A DNA stretch of 14,802 nt from Fusobacterium sp. GTDB taxonomy: Bacteria > Fusobacteriota > Fusobacteriia > Fusobacteriales > Fusobacteriaceae. Under the pieces are notes generated by a model, which saw nothing but the letters and a program-made list of their open reading frames with translations, had not been told where the DNA came from and did not search any database. Shown in pieces: positions 14,735 through 14,802 of the stretch; the first letter of the stretch is position 1, and each line of letters opens with the position of its first letter. The position numbers and the translations under genes are program-made. The DNA lies in NCBI GenBank assembly GCA_019410665.1, contig DXSD01000049.1, positions 1 to 14,802 of the forward strand, given 5' to 3'.

Positions 14735-14802
14735 ATCTTTTAAAAGTTTGTTGATTCAATTTATTAAAACTCTTATAAATTAAAGTTTTTTTATTTTACC
14801 TT
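14735..14802 (-). other. Upstream region of kal, cut by the window edge
   Basis: These 68 bases before the kal ribosome site are very AT-rich and hold no gene. No convincing -35/-10 pair, hairpin or lysine-riboswitch element is visible, though several TATAAG- and TTTAAT-like hexamers occur by composition. A promoter or leader may lie further upstream, outside the window. Confidence 0.4.

Noticed and set aside
14735..14802. Lysine riboswitch in front of kal
   Set aside because: The visible leader is too short, AT-rich and without conserved helices; any such element would have to lie outside the window.
1..14802. CRISPR arrays, tRNA or rRNA genes, transposase genes, prophage parts
   Set aside because: None were seen on either strand; the coding space is filled by housekeeping and lysine fermentation genes.

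Overview
The window is AT-rich, and every supported gene lies on the minus strand. Gene content and codon style point to Fusobacterium or a close relative in the Fusobacteriaceae. The lysine-to-butyrate fermentation genes kal, kce, kdd, kamA, kamB, kamC, kamD and kamE in one tight array are a hallmark of lysine-fermenting Fusobacteria and some Clostridia. The housekeeping genes beside them are low-GC and closely packed. The species cannot be fixed from the sequence alone.

Layout, read in the direction of transcription (high to low coordinates). (1) 14722 to 6263 is a lysine fermentation operon. KamA (lysine 2,3-aminomutase) makes beta-lysine. KamD and KamE (B12- and PLP-dependent 5,6-aminomutase) make 3,5-diaminohexanoate. 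Kdd oxidises this to 3-keto-5-aminohexanoate. Kce cleaves that with acetyl-CoA to acetoacetate and 3-aminobutyryl-CoA. Kal removes ammonia to give crotonyl-CoA, which feeds butyrate formation elsewhere in the genome. Between kamA and kamD sit kamB (P-loop protein) and kamC (MutS-like ATPase), which probably service the B12 aminomutase. The operon ends in a strong intrinsic terminator at 6190-6229. (2) 6084 to 1458 is a second tight unit: miaB (tRNA modification), rho (transcription termination), a LysM/M23 cell-wall hydrolase and ispG (isoprenoid synthesis). A sigma70-type promoter candidate for it directly follows the lysine operon terminator. (3) 1448 to 202 is a small stress-regulon-like cassette: an ECF sigma factor with its own ECF-type promoter candidate, a single-TM protein placed like an anti-sigma factor, and an exported helical protein resembling the CpxP/ZraP/CnrX group. 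(4) About 35 to 195 is a long imperfect palindrome starting seven bases after the last stop codon. It could be a terminator, a structured 3' end or a MITE-like element.

The metabolic part is a known pathway. The points most worth following are the KamB/KamC pair, the ECF sigma cassette with its repeat-tailed membrane protein and promoter candidate, and the long palindrome.
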